DNA of 18,618 nucleotides from Ectocarpus siliculosus (GCA_000310025.1 FN649734.1:4506819-4525436); one strand, 5' to 3'. Counted from the stretch's first letter, positions 9,601 to 18,036 are shown. Made by a program: numbers and translations. Notes: a model not told the origin generated them from the letters alone.

Positions 9601-11601
9601 ACCCCCCCCCACACACACCGCGGTTCCCGCCTTGGAACCAACCCCTCGTGGACATGCTGCGCCCGTCGGCCATGCGAAAGACACACCTCGCCCTCCGAGC
9701 ACGACCCACAGTTGACACATGCGATAATTCTTCACCTCCCCTTCATCCGCGGTACGCCGACCGTGGCGCGAGGAACTTAAGATCGCAAGGATTGCACCAC
9801 CGCACTTCGGGAAACAACAGAAACGACAACCACAGCAGCAAAGTGGGTGATATCTGCCCCCTCCCCCCCCGTTTTCCGCCGGACTTCCCTGCCGAGCAAC
9901 AAATATGCGGCCTACAAAACTCCTTCTACGGGAAAATGGCGCAAACAGCACACAACCGTTGTTTGAGATTTCGATTTCTCCCGCCGGCGTGCCTCATTCG
10001 TCCACACACCTCCGCCTCCCCCCCAACAAACCTTCTCTTTCTCCCCCACCCCCCGCCGGTAACTGCTGAGGCATGCCAAACACGAGTAACTCCCCCCCCC
10101 CTCCCCGGCGACACCCACCTCGAACTCCCTCTGCTTGTTGAAGTAGTCGGCCTCCCGCAGGACCCCGTTTTTTCCGTAGGCGTCCTGGTCCACCGCACCC
10201 ATCATCTTCACACCGCCGCTCTTGTCCTTGGTCTTTGAGGAGGAGCCGGACTTGCTGTCCTTCTTCCTCTTCTTCTTTTTCTTCTTCGTCTTGCTGCTGC
10301 TGCTGCTGCTGCTCTTCTTGGGGTGTGTGTCCCTGGACCGATCGCGGGGCTCCTTTTTTTCCTTCCGGGTCGACTTGTCGCCGCTGCTTCGGCTCTGTTG
10401 TGCGATTTGTTATCGTATCAATGATCGCAAGCGCATGGACAGCAGTAGCGCCGAAAAATTAACAAATAATGCGGCATAGTTCATGCTCGCTCCTTTTGAA
10501 GCGGGCATGTTTCGAGGGTAGTCTTGGCATTAATGATGGGATGAAACATTGACTTGCCACGACGCGACGCGATCCATATCCCCCTTCTACTATTAGTGTT
10601 GGCCCATCAGTACTGAGAGAAGAGTCCCTGACTGCTGTAAATGAATTTCAATGCCGACAACCACCGCTGTCCGATAGGCTGTACACCGAAAGAGGTTCTT
10701 ATACGTGCTTCTTAAAGCTTGGGAGCGATTCTTCGAGTTATGTTTGGACTCGAAATTCTGGGCGATACACAGCATGAGCACCAATCAGCAACAACGGCAG
10801 CAAACTGCGTATATAGCCTCGAATGCGCGCGAGGGGGGAGGGGGGGCGAGTACCTTCTTGTGGCGCTTGCGATCGCGGTCCTCCTTGGTCGCAGTGCTGC
10901 TGCCGTCCACGCTGCTGCGACGTTTCTTCTTTTTCTTGCGGCTGCTGCTGCTTCGGTGGCTCTTTTTTTCGCGACCGCCTCCGCTGCTGCTGCGATGAGC
11001 CTGAAGAACGTGCACGTAGCGGCAGGGGTGACCAGGTTCAAAGGGATAAATTAGGACGTATCGGGAAAAAATGAAGCGGGATAATAGGTTGTGCTGAAGA
11101 GAGCGCCTAGAAAAGCGAAATAGCCGTGTGTATTTACCCGATTGATGGCACAACAGTAGATTCATAGCCAGCAGAACCCGCCTACGCTTTCGTTTGTCAG
11201 TGCGCCTACGGAGAACGTACAAGCATCAGCGATGGCGGTCGGCCGAAGAGCTAAACAGGGCACAGCGCCGATACACTGCACCCGCCGCGGGGGGCTATAA
11301 TATTTGTGAATATCGATTTCTTCCTCCCAACAGTAGTAGTAAGGATGACAAGAGCCGCCCCGACCACACTTGCAACAAGACACTTTTTTTGAACCGCCGA
11401 CACTATCGAAACCCAGGGTACCACACCTCTCCATACGCACAGGAAAGAGGCAAAACAACCGATGGGACCCCTAAGCGTCGACTCTGCACCACACCTTGCT
11501 CCTGGACCGGCTGCGCTCATCCTCCTCGCTGTCCTCGCTGCTGCTATTGCTGCTGCTGCCGCTGCTGCTGCTGCTGCTGTCGTCGTCGCTGCTGCTGTCG
11601 C

Positions 11602-11634
<33 letters not shown>

Positions 11635-14600
11635 CGCTGCTGCCGTCTCTGCCGCGGGAACCCTTATCGTCACGATCCCTGCTGCGTTTGCGACCACGCC
11701 CTCCTTCAGCAGCAGCAGCCCTGCTGCTGCTGCTGCTGCTGCTGTTGTGATGGCGACGGTCGTGGTCCTTCCTGCTGCTACCACCACTGGCACGTCGGTG
11801 CTTGTCGTGATCGTGGCTATCACTGCTGTCATGGTGCTTGTCATGGTGCTTGTCATGGTGGTGGTGGTGGTGGTGGCGGCGGGAACGCTTCTCAGGAGAA
11901 GACACATCCCTGTCTTTCACGGTTGCTTCTTTCTTTTCCTCGTCGTCGTCGTCGTCATCTGATCCCACCGTCTGCCACATGCGGGACCGCTGCAGGATTG
12001 CATTCCTGGTGGGAGGGGGTGACGGGAACGGGAAGTCGGCGTGGGGGGTATGTATGCAACATGTGCTTGCGGGAGGGGGTGGCTCTAGTGAACGCATGGA
12101 GGCCGGCGGCGTGGGGGGAATACATGTGCTTGCGGTCGGTGTCGGAACTGGCTCTCGTGTACGTGTATTGCCATACATAGACTTGAGCGCCCCAAAGGAA
12201 GTGTTGGAGTATTTGTGTACAAGAACGACTGGTTCTACTGCATGGGTTCTGTGCAGTATTGTGAAGGCGTGTTTCCAAGTCTGTAACCGTCAGGTGAAGA
12301 CAGCTTGGGCGTCTGAGTGTGGATAATAAATCACTCTGTGTTTACCCTACCTACACCTCGCATGAACAACGCCAGCAGCTCGAGAGGACAGCGTCCCTCG
12401 CTGCACAGCGTAAGCCACTTCGCCCAATAGGTTATGAGCCTCGTGGTAGGTAAACCACATCGAGTCACAATGTCCTCCGCCAATCCTATCCTGAAGGGAT
12501 ATATATGCACCGTTCAGCGGAAAGCCGGCGCACTACAATAGCTGGATTTCTTTCCAGCGAGCCCTCATGTTCGAAGCAGGCCTGGGAGAGATCATGACTG
12601 GGGCGGAGAAAGAGCCTGCGGCACTGACTGGAAATTCATCCCCGGCCGAGAGATCGGCTCATCAGTCATGCACGGAGGAGCGCGTGGATTCCGCAAGCAC
12701 GGTGGTCGCGGACGAGGCGTTGACAACAACTCGTCGAACGGCCCGTCGAGCGGGAACAACTTTACGGCGGAAACGGTGCAGCAAGTGCGGGAGGTACACA
12801 CAACAAGGAAACGAAGCGTCAGGGCAGGACAATGGTAAGAACCGTAAAGGACGTTGTCGGTACTGCAGAAACTCAAGAGGACATGGGTGGTACGACTGCC
12901 CACTGCGCGCGACGCACATAGAAGAGGACAAGGAAGAAAGAACCGAGCAGGCGAACACTGCTGTCGGACAAGAAACAACTACCCAGGCATGGTAGAGAAA
13001 GATAACGATGCTGCAGCAACGCCACCGGAGGAGCGAGCTGCGCTACATACAGGCACCGGCGTGCAGGTGGAATGATACCTGCCCCCACAGTCAAGCCACC
13101 AGAGAAGGGTACCCAGAGAAGAGCTGGCTGTTTCAAAACGGAGGAACGAACTGCTAAACACGTGCAGGTGGAATGATACCTGATGCAGTACCGCCACCAG
13201 AGAACGGGCTGCTATATACGTGCACTGCAGGTGGAATGATACCTGTGATGATGATGATGATGATGCAGTTCCGACACCAAGAGAAAAGGGCTGATTGCAA
13301 CGAAAGGAGAACGCCTAGAAAGATAGATGCAGGTTTAATTATAATTGAACTGCCGCAGCCACGCCACTTGAGGAGGAGGAGCGGGCTGTGCCATACTGGC
13401 AAGTGAAGCATACCACTGGCGCGAATACGTTACCAGAAGAGGAACGGGCTGATTGCAACGAAAGGAGAAGGCCTAGAAGATACAACGAGCGGATGCAGAT
13501 GATGAACGAGTGGATGCGCCATGCTTGAAACGAAAGAGAGAAAATATGGTTAACAGGTGCAGAAGGACACAACTGGCGCGGCAACTTCACCGAAAGAGGA
13601 GCCGACTGCCGCCGGAAGGAGCGAGCTTAAACGAAACAATAGTTAACAGCAATCAACTTGCCCGAACACTTCCCTTTGAGCGAAAATTGGACCACATCAA
13701 AGCAGGTGACCAAGACGAAGGAGACGACGGAGTCATGAAAATAGAAGTTGAATGGTACTGTAGATGTGTGGTATTAGTATTCAAAGCTCAAGAAGAACAA
13801 GACTGCGTGAAGATGTCAAGACGCTGCCGGAGGAAGGATGAAAATAGAAGATTTGTGTTGAAGGATCGGGAGATCTGTGTTGAAGGACAGACATTCGCTG
13901 CTAGTATGACTATTGATTGGCAGTTAGTGAAGAAGTGATAATTTGATTTGAGTTGAATATGCAAGTACTAATGTTACTTCGTCGAGAGGACATTAATATG
14001 GTTTTGAGAGGACACTGAAGAGAGTTTATTTAGTCTTCTGCATCAGAGCTGTAGAACGAGGTAGTTCTCGAGAGGACATGTTGGAGTATTTGTGTACAAG
14101 AACGACTGGTTCTAAGGCATGGGTTCTGTGCAGTATTGTGAAGGCGTGTTTCCAAGTCTGTAACCGTCAGGTGAAGACAGCTTGGGCGTCTGAGTGTGGA
14201 TAATAAATCACTCTGTGTTTACCCTACCTACACCTCGCATGAACAACGCCAGCAGCTCGAGAGGACAGCGTCCCTCGCTGCACAGCGTAAGCCACTTCGC
14301 CCAATAGGAAGCCTTTGCGGGCCTCGTTTCAACGACTGGGTCGATGCACGCGGGCGGGGCACAGCTGAAGCCGTAATTTACAGACAGACAACGTTGACAG
14401 AGAGCCTCTCGCCTAAGCAGCCAGAAGGGATGCGTCTTCTTCCACGTATGCGTCTGCTCTCGCTTATACCTGTTTTCAGTCTTGAGCTCGCCCTCGGTCT
14501 TGCGTCCTGTGCCGTTGCCTGCGGCGGAACCGGCGTCGCTGCTGTCGGATCCCGAAGACCCACCGTCGCTGTCGTCATCGGGACGACAATGTAACAGAGT

Positions 14601-15117
14601 AGGCAGGGGACATGTAGCAGGGAAGAGAGAGGGTGTGGGTGTCCAGTAAGACGTATGCATAGCACGCAGATCCGAGGGTTGGCGCATCCGCACAAGGGTA
14701 GTCCGGATCCCCAGCATAAGAAGAGCGCTGGCTTCATCTGTGTGAGCGGACACGCGGACACGGCGCAACAACAGCATCACCTTGGTAGTAACCGCCGTGT
14801 CTGTTCTTGCAGTGCTGCCCATGGGTCGGACTACACCCTCCTGCAACTTAATAAATCCGAACCTCCCCAAAATGCTGCAGCTGTATCCCGACAGCAGGCT
14901 GCCACCGGTGTCTCTTGCTGTGACTTTGCCCGATTTTCTCAAGCAACGCCGCGCCCATGATGTTGCGATGCCTGCAAAAAGGGGAGCTGTACCGCAGCAG
15001 TTATGGGATTCAACATAGAATTTTGAGATGGTCACACCTGCCGACCGGACTGGAGCTCCTGTGCCTATGCTTCTTCTTGTGTTTGTGCTTGCTGCTGCTG
15101 CTCTTGTGGCGAGCCAT
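6642..15117 (-). CDS. RS/SR-rich nuclear-type protein with a conserved C-terminal region, nine exons
   Basis: Exons on the minus strand: 15117-15038, 14568-14470, 12005-11495, 11000-10854, 10394-10119, 9054-8998, 8484-8382, 7816-7601, 6709-6642 (TGA). All junctions are GT-AG and phases match (2, 2, 0, 0, 0, 0, 1, 1), giving 518 residues. The start sits in a strong context (GCTGCCATGG) and opens MARHKSSSSKHKHKKKHRHR. Residues about 60-330 are low complexity: an acidic DDDDDDEEKKE block, a His run, long Ser/Asp runs from AGC repeats, SRSRSK and Lys/Arg tracts. The rest is ordered-looking: READYFNKQREFE, VWMMEQKKIHDTGGMPKWE, YFREYMEDFNTCTLPHDKY, a charged helical region (exon 8), and the end MQNAYKHGDMETVKRIEKRL with PDE. 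RS tracts suggest a nuclear or splicing-associated role, but I cannot name the family and assign no function. Intron 2 holds an LTR element. Exons 1-2 rest on phase, splice context and composition and are the least certain. Confidence 0.78.
7240..7615 (-). repeat. Tandem array spanning the exon 8 / intron 8 boundary of the RS-rich gene
   Basis: Three diverged units of about 120-128 bp (about 7240-7366, 7367-7488, 7489-7615 on +). Read on -, each starts with a version of the last exon bases plus donor (GCCTACAAGCACGGTGCGTC at the true junction; degraded in the other two). A TCCTTG / T-rich tract follows, then GGGGAGCGGGGGGACGCG, then TGTGTCACAAGAT-like sequence. The unit nearest the exon holds the functional donor (gtgcgt, 7600-7595). 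Confidence 0.8.
7865..7896 (+). repeat. (CGTT)8 microsatellite
   Basis: Eight perfect CGTT units inside intron 7 of the minus-strand gene (8381-7817). Confidence 0.97.
8496..8524 (+). repeat. (CGAGA)n microsatellite beside the exon 7 acceptor
   Basis: About five to six CGAGA units lie in intron 6 of the minus-strand gene. On the transcribed strand they read TCTCG repeats 11 nt before the acceptor (ttcag, 8489-8485), so they probably form its polypyrimidine tract. Confidence 0.9.
9344..9398 (+). repeat. (CATCCCATC)n minisatellite
   Basis: About six perfect 9-bp units in intron 5 of the minus-strand gene (10118-9055). The Trp/Gly/Met repeats this creates in minus-strand open frames are compositional, not protein. 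Confidence 0.95.
11521..11880 (-). repeat. Coding AGC/GAC/CAC triplet-repeat region in exon 3
   Basis: On the minus strand this part of exon 3 encodes His, Asp and Ser runs with interruptions. AGC is the main serine codon, giving long CTG tracts on +. This makes large spurious Ala, Leu, Cys and Val-rich open frames on both strands. Triplet tracts of this type commonly vary in length between individuals. Confidence 0.9.
12197..12201 (+). repeat. Left target-site duplication GGAAG
   Basis: GGAAG directly precedes the left LTR and recurs at 14307-14311 directly after the right LTR: a 5-bp duplication as expected of LTR-retrotransposon integration. Confidence 0.9.
12202..12429 (+). repeat. Left LTR, 228 bp
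   Basis: Starts TGTTGG and ends CCAATA. The ends form an imperfect inverted repeat, with the canonical terminal CA replaced by TA in both LTRs. It contains AATAAA at 12325-12330, a plausible poly(A) signal, and a CTCGAGAGGACA motif near 12379. No clear TATA box was seen. Confidence 0.93.
12430..12444 (+). promoter_or_regulatory. Primer-binding site, half-tRNA-Met type
   Basis: GGTTATGAGCCTCGT lies directly after the left LTR. Its complement, CGAGGCTCATAACC, reads as the 5' side of an anticodon stem, then loop CTCATAA with anticodon CAT, as in methionine tRNAs. Drosophila copia is known to prime from a half-molecule of initiator tRNA-Met through exactly this region. Initiator rather than elongator tRNA is inferred. 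Confidence 0.85.
12567..12995 (+). CDS. Gag-like protein with CCHC-type zinc knuckle
   Basis: 142 codons, starting 138 nt after the left LTR. The N-terminal half is polar, Ala/Thr/Arg-rich and not recognisable. Residues about 70-113 carry CSKC and then CRYCRNSRGHGWYDCP. The latter is C-X2-C-X5-H-X4-C, one residue longer than the canonical retroviral/copia knuckle (X4). It is followed by a charged tail. A knuckle in a short polar ORF right after the primer site fits a nucleocapsid/Gag remnant that binds element RNA. A DNA-binding knuckle from a transposon protein is the alternative. The ORF is intact, so it may still be expressed. Confidence 0.7.
   Translation: MFEAGLGEIMTGAEKEPAALTGNSSPAERSAHQSCTEERVDSASTVVADEALTTTRRTARRAGTTLRRKRCSKCGRYTQQGNEASGQDNGKNRKGRCRYCRNSRGHGWYDCPLRATHIEEDKEERTEQANTAVGQETTTQAW
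13064..13245 (+). repeat. Three identical 18-bp hairpin motifs inside the LTR element
   Basis: CAGGTGGAATGATACCTG occurs exactly at 13064-13081, 13165-13182 and 13228-13245. CAGGT/ACCTG arms flank an 8-nt loop. They sit in larger diverged repeats (CCACCAGAGAA, ACGGGCTG). A second repeated block, GGGCTGATTGCAACGAAAGG followed by AGAASGCCTAGAA, occurs near 13288 and 13447. This is non-coding-looking sequence between the Gag-like ORF and a second open frame. Confidence 0.9.
13510..13938 (+). CDS. Second open frame in the LTR element, function unknown
   Basis: 142 codons, rich in Lys, Arg, Glu and Cys, ending TGA about 140 nt before the right LTR. No protease, integrase, reverse transcriptase or RNase H motif is visible. 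It may be chance, a decayed fragment of a longer polyprotein, or a real small protein. There is no supporting evidence beyond the uninterrupted frame. Confidence 0.25.
   Translation: MDAPCLKRKRENMVNRCRRTQLARQLHRKRSRLPPEGASLNETIVNSNQLARTLPFERKLDHIKAGDQDEGDDGVMKIEVEWYCRCVVLVFKAQEEQDCVKMSRRCRRKDENRRFVLKDREICVEGQTFAASMTIDWQLVKK
14079..14306 (+). repeat. Right LTR, 228 bp
   Basis: Identical to the left LTR except at 14115-14116. It is preceded by CTCGAGAGGACA, whose GAGAGGA part may act as the polypurine tract. AATAAA lies at 14202-14207. Confidence 0.93.
14307..14311 (+). repeat. Right target-site duplication GGAAG
   Basis: Directly follows the terminal CCAATA of the right LTR and matches 12197-12201. 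Confidence 0.9.
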
Positions 15118-15356
15118 GGCAGCTATCCCGGGTGCTGTAAGTGAAGTGCAACAGGCAATGGGGTGCCTCAACAGATTAGCAGCGGGGGCAACGCGGAATC
15201 AGACATATGAGCGTACCCCCCCCTCATTTTTTTTTTAAATGGAGGCACAACGAACACAACAGCAGTAGGACACACAAGCAGCGCGGTACACAAGTCACTG
15301 CAGGCGCGTTGATATCACGCGCCTTTGCCTTCCTCAGCCCGTACGTAAGCAAAAGT
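15118..15356. promoter_or_regulatory. Divergent (bidirectional) promoter region
   Basis: Only 239 bp separate the start codon of the minus-strand RS-rich gene (15117) from that of the plus-strand HMG-box gene (15357). It must therefore hold both 5' UTRs and both core promoters. It includes a C7/T10 homopolymer pair (about 15219-15236), CA-rich sequence and the dyad at 15303-15323. No TATA box was seen. The assignment depends on both first exons being right. Confidence 0.65.
15303..15323. promoter_or_regulatory. Near-perfect 21-bp dyad in the divergent promoter
   Basis: Arms GGCGCG and CGCGCC flank T plus the perfect palindrome TGATATCA; only the single extra T breaks symmetry. It lies 33 nt before the HMG-box start codon. 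Dimeric DNA-binding proteins favour such sites, but I cannot name the factor. Confidence 0.5.
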
Positions 15357-18036
15357 ATGGCCGGACCTCCGTTAATCCCCTCTTCCTCCAGCAACAGCAA
15401 CGCGAACGTCAAAAAGGATGACAAACCGAAGGACAAGCCATGTCCAAAGCGAAGGAGAAAATCGATCGACGATACAACAACACCCACAGCACCTCGAACA
15501 TCAACAGCAGCGGCGCCAAATAAAGACGGTGGGTGTTGGTGATGACTGGCATGAGCAATCAAGAAGACTCCCGGGTAGCAGGTAGTAGCGGGCGTGATGA
15601 AAGAAAGGGCATGGGATGCGCAGCAGAAGGTACTCTTGAAATGTTGTCCCTTGAGTGCAGCGGCGAACTGTTGTTTGAATTTTGAATAGCCCAAGCGGTT
15701 TGTGAGCAAAGAGCAATGAGGAAGCAACACCCCGCAGTGCTTGGTACTTGGTGTGTATGCAGTGGGCATGCGACAGTAGTGGTGGATACGTTATTAGAGA
15801 CTCGTGGGATTAAGGTATCCTTTGGTCGATTAGCGCACGACGAAATGGCGGTCCTTACAATTTAGAAACGAAGTTGATATACAGGCAGCCTCTCTGTGGA
15901 TACATGTGCCGATGATGGTTTCCTGTGCATCCACGAGAGAGATAGAGCGCGAGAGCGTCCACCGCATCATACTGCCCAGACTTGACTCATGGACACACAC
16001 GCAGAGAGAGCAGCAACAGCAGCATACACTTAGTGCCCAAAGAATTGTTGACGAACACGACGGGAAGGTGCCGAACACTCACCGCTGTCTGTGTCTGTGC
16101 TGGGATACGTACTGACATCGTGTCTGCCAGCAGATCGATTGGCACACGCGCCCTTCCCTCCGGTCCCCGCACTGTACCTTGCTGCTTGGCTTGCAGAATT
16201 CCCGATTAACGACCACCGAACTCCACCGCTACCGCTGTCCAATGCGAATATTGCGTGCCAGGGTGAACGTCCCGCTACTGCAGTGCACCACCGCCCTCGT
16301 ACAATTCACAGTATGTCTTAGTCCTACTCAGCTCCGTGGTTACCCTCCCCCCATGTTACCGCCCGGGCGTGTGCGCGCACGCCCAGCAGGAGCTGGCCCA
16401 AAGGTGACGCAAGAGAAGGAGCAAGATCATGGCGAGACGGCAAGCGCTGATGCCGACGCTGTTATTTCACGGACCCCCTTGCCGGAAGACAGCAGCGCCG
16501 CCGCCACCAAAGAAGGACAAGAAGGACAAGGAGGCGGTGACGACGCTGACGGCATGGCTGTCGATGCCACCGAGACCGCCGGTCGAACGACAGACGCCGA
16601 GCAGGCGGAGGGTGCCGAAGCCGAGCAAGGGGAGGAGGGTCAAGACCATGAAGAAGAAGAGGAAGAAGAGGAGGAGGAGGAGGAGGAGGAAGAGGGGGAG
16701 GGGGAGGCAGGGGTCGCCGCATCGCCGCCAAGCGGAGAAAAGCCCGACGGGAGCAAGATAGCCAGGGCGCGGTCCGCGTGGATGCTCTTCCTCGCAGACA
16801 ACCGGGAAGGGGTGAGTAGTGGCTCTGGCTCTGGCGTTTATGCGGTGTCGCTACCCCCCTCAGCTGTCTGTACAACGTTGGTCCGCACTTTGAAGTAAGC
16901 ACGACCCCCTAGGTTACGCCGGTACTGCTTTCGTTCTTCACAGCAGTACGAGTCTGTCTTTCGTCGTCGTTCTCGCTGGTACAACTGATGTTTAGGGCTC
17001 TTTGTATTGTTCATCTTCACGCAGTGCTAACACGGGTGCGTTTCTTTCGCCTCTTGACCTGTGCCTTTATGTCGTCCCTGGAAAATCTCCTCCTCCTCTC
17101 CCCAACAAATAAAAAAGGTACGCAAGGAACACCCGGGTCTGGCCGTAGGCCCGATGCAGAAGATTCTGAGCGAGATGTGGAAGGCGCTAGGGGAAGCGGA
17201 GGTGGCCCGCTACGCCAAGGTGCGCCCCTAGGCTAGAGCCCTGATTACATCTGAACAAGCACAGCACGTCTGTCTGAATTATCGTCGGGTACGCGGGTTT
17301 GTGTCCGTCTCATGAAGTCCTTTTTTTTGGTATTGTATTGGCGGGAATATCGCCCCACCGAGTAAGCCTTTTTTTATTTTGGTCTTGCCGTAATAACGTA
17401 CTAATAACTAATAACCTAACGCAACACACTCAACTTCGTATGTCACGTGGTTACGAAGTGCTCTTAGCCGTTGAGGGTTTGGGGGGATAGGGTCTTGGAC
17501 GACGCAACGTTTTACAACGCTGACGCAGAGCGAAGTAAACACGTGGTTCCGGGACCCCCCCCCCCCCCCGTGTACTGAGCAGGGGTTTTATGAAAACAGC
17601 TGCCATAAACCCCCTGTTCGGTGTTTATCTAGCCCGCACACATTCCGATGCATTCGCTGATGTTTTCTGTCGGGAGAGATGCTGTCGTAAAGGACAAGAT
17701 ACAACATGCAAAGCATGCCATAAGTCACCACACAGCAGTCTTATTGTGGTTGACGAGGGTGATCGATGCGGTTGCTGCAAATCAAGAACAAAAGGAGTCA
17801 ATAAGACCCACGCCGGCAATTAGCGCCTCTATGTCGGAGGGGGACGCACGCACAGCGTTCTCCCCCCCCCCCACCCCCACCCCCCCTCTCGACGATAGTC
17901 TTAGTGATCCATGATCGTGTGACGATCTGCTGGTTCTGGCTGCTGACCTATACTTGCAGCTGGCGGCGGAGGACAAGGAGCGGGTGAAGAACGAGCTCGC
18001 GGCGGCGGGACTAACAAAGCTGCCGACCAAGAACAG
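15357..18036 (+). CDS. HMG-box protein with acidic tract, four exons seen, 3' incomplete
   Basis: Exons: 15357-15528, 16390-16811, 17118-17219, 17960-18036 (phases 1, 0, 0, then 2), 257 residues so far. The start has a strong context (AGTATGG). Exon 1 is Ser/Lys-rich with a nuclear-localisation-like PKRRRKS. Exon 2 is acidic, with 15 consecutive Glu at residues 145-159. It then enters one HMG box (about 180-255): RARSAWMLFLADNREG, VRKEHPGLAVGPMQKILSEM, WKALGEAEVARYAK, LAAEDKERVKNEL. These match the three-helix HMGB/NHP6 type, which bends DNA without strong sequence specificity and acts in chromatin and transcription. The exon 2 acceptor is a tandem cagcag (16384-16389), allowing a one-residue (Ala) variant. 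A possible next exon starts at 18186 (frame SSSNSGSSSSSPP, donor near 18236), but sequence quality falls off. The exon 1 link is by phase and composition only. Confidence 0.83.
16655..16702 (+). repeat. GAA/GAG triplet run encoding polyglutamate
   Basis: A GAAGAAGAAGAGGAAGAAGAG tract then GAG units in exon 2 of the HMG-box gene encodes 15 Glu. The +1 frame gives a long Lys/Arg shadow ORF and the minus strand a Pro/Leu shadow. Confidence 0.9.
17220..17959 (+). other. Intron 3 of the HMG-box gene with long C runs
   Basis: A 740-nt GT-AG intron that splits the HMG box before LAAEDKERV. It holds C runs at about 17555-17569 and 17862-17886 and otherwise unremarkable sequence. No exon with family resemblance was found inside it. 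Confidence 0.7.

Larger units (their letters stand above)
12202..14306 (+). mobile_element. Non-autonomous LTR retrotransposon (gag-only, TRIM / TR-GAG-like)
   Basis: A complete 2105-bp element: 228-bp direct LTRs (12202-12429 and 14079-14306), GGAAG target duplications, a half-tRNA-Met-type primer-binding site at 12430, and an internal ORF (12567-12995) with a CCHC-like knuckle. No protease, integrase or reverse transcriptase is encoded in the 1649-bp interior, so mobility needs proteins from another element. The copia-like primer-site type suggests the Ty1/copia superfamily; this is inference. The LTRs differ at only two adjacent positions (CT at 12238-12239 versus AG at 14115-14116), so the insertion is young. 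It lies in intron 2 of the RS-rich gene in antisense orientation; removing element plus one target copy leaves an intron of about 354 nt. Confidence 0.93.

Noticed and set aside
9045-9951. Minus-strand frames with Gly-Trp-Met or Gly-Met-Asp repeats
   Set aside because: Produced by the CATCCCATC minisatellite within an intron.
10222-10479. Plus-strand Phe/Leu/Ser-rich open frames resembling a membrane protein
   Set aside because: They are the complement of Lys/Ser-rich exon 5 of the minus-strand gene, which has correct splice sites and phase.
11980-12178. Start codons at 12178 or 11980 as the beginning of the RS-rich gene
   Set aside because: A strong CT-rich acceptor (12007-12006) in the right phase links to exons at 14568-14470 and 15117-15038, the latter with an SR-like start in a better start context. 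An alternative internal start is still possible.
11194-12326. Long plus-strand Cys, Ala, Leu and Trp/Val-rich open frames
   Set aside because: They are mirror frames of the AGC/GAC/CAC repeats in exon 3 of the minus-strand gene.
14208-15035. 275-codon minus-strand open frame
   Set aside because: It crosses the right LTR boundary and splice signals. Only 14568-14470 looks coding and is used as exon 2 of the RS-rich gene; the rest is incidental.
15303-15323. Dyad as an E2F site
   Set aside because: GGCGCG is present, but the flanking bases are not the TTT run expected of a TTTSSCGC site on either strand.
16429-16761. Lys/Arg-rich 110-codon open frame
   Set aside because: It is the +1 frame of the polyglutamate-coding region; the HMG box follows in the other frame.
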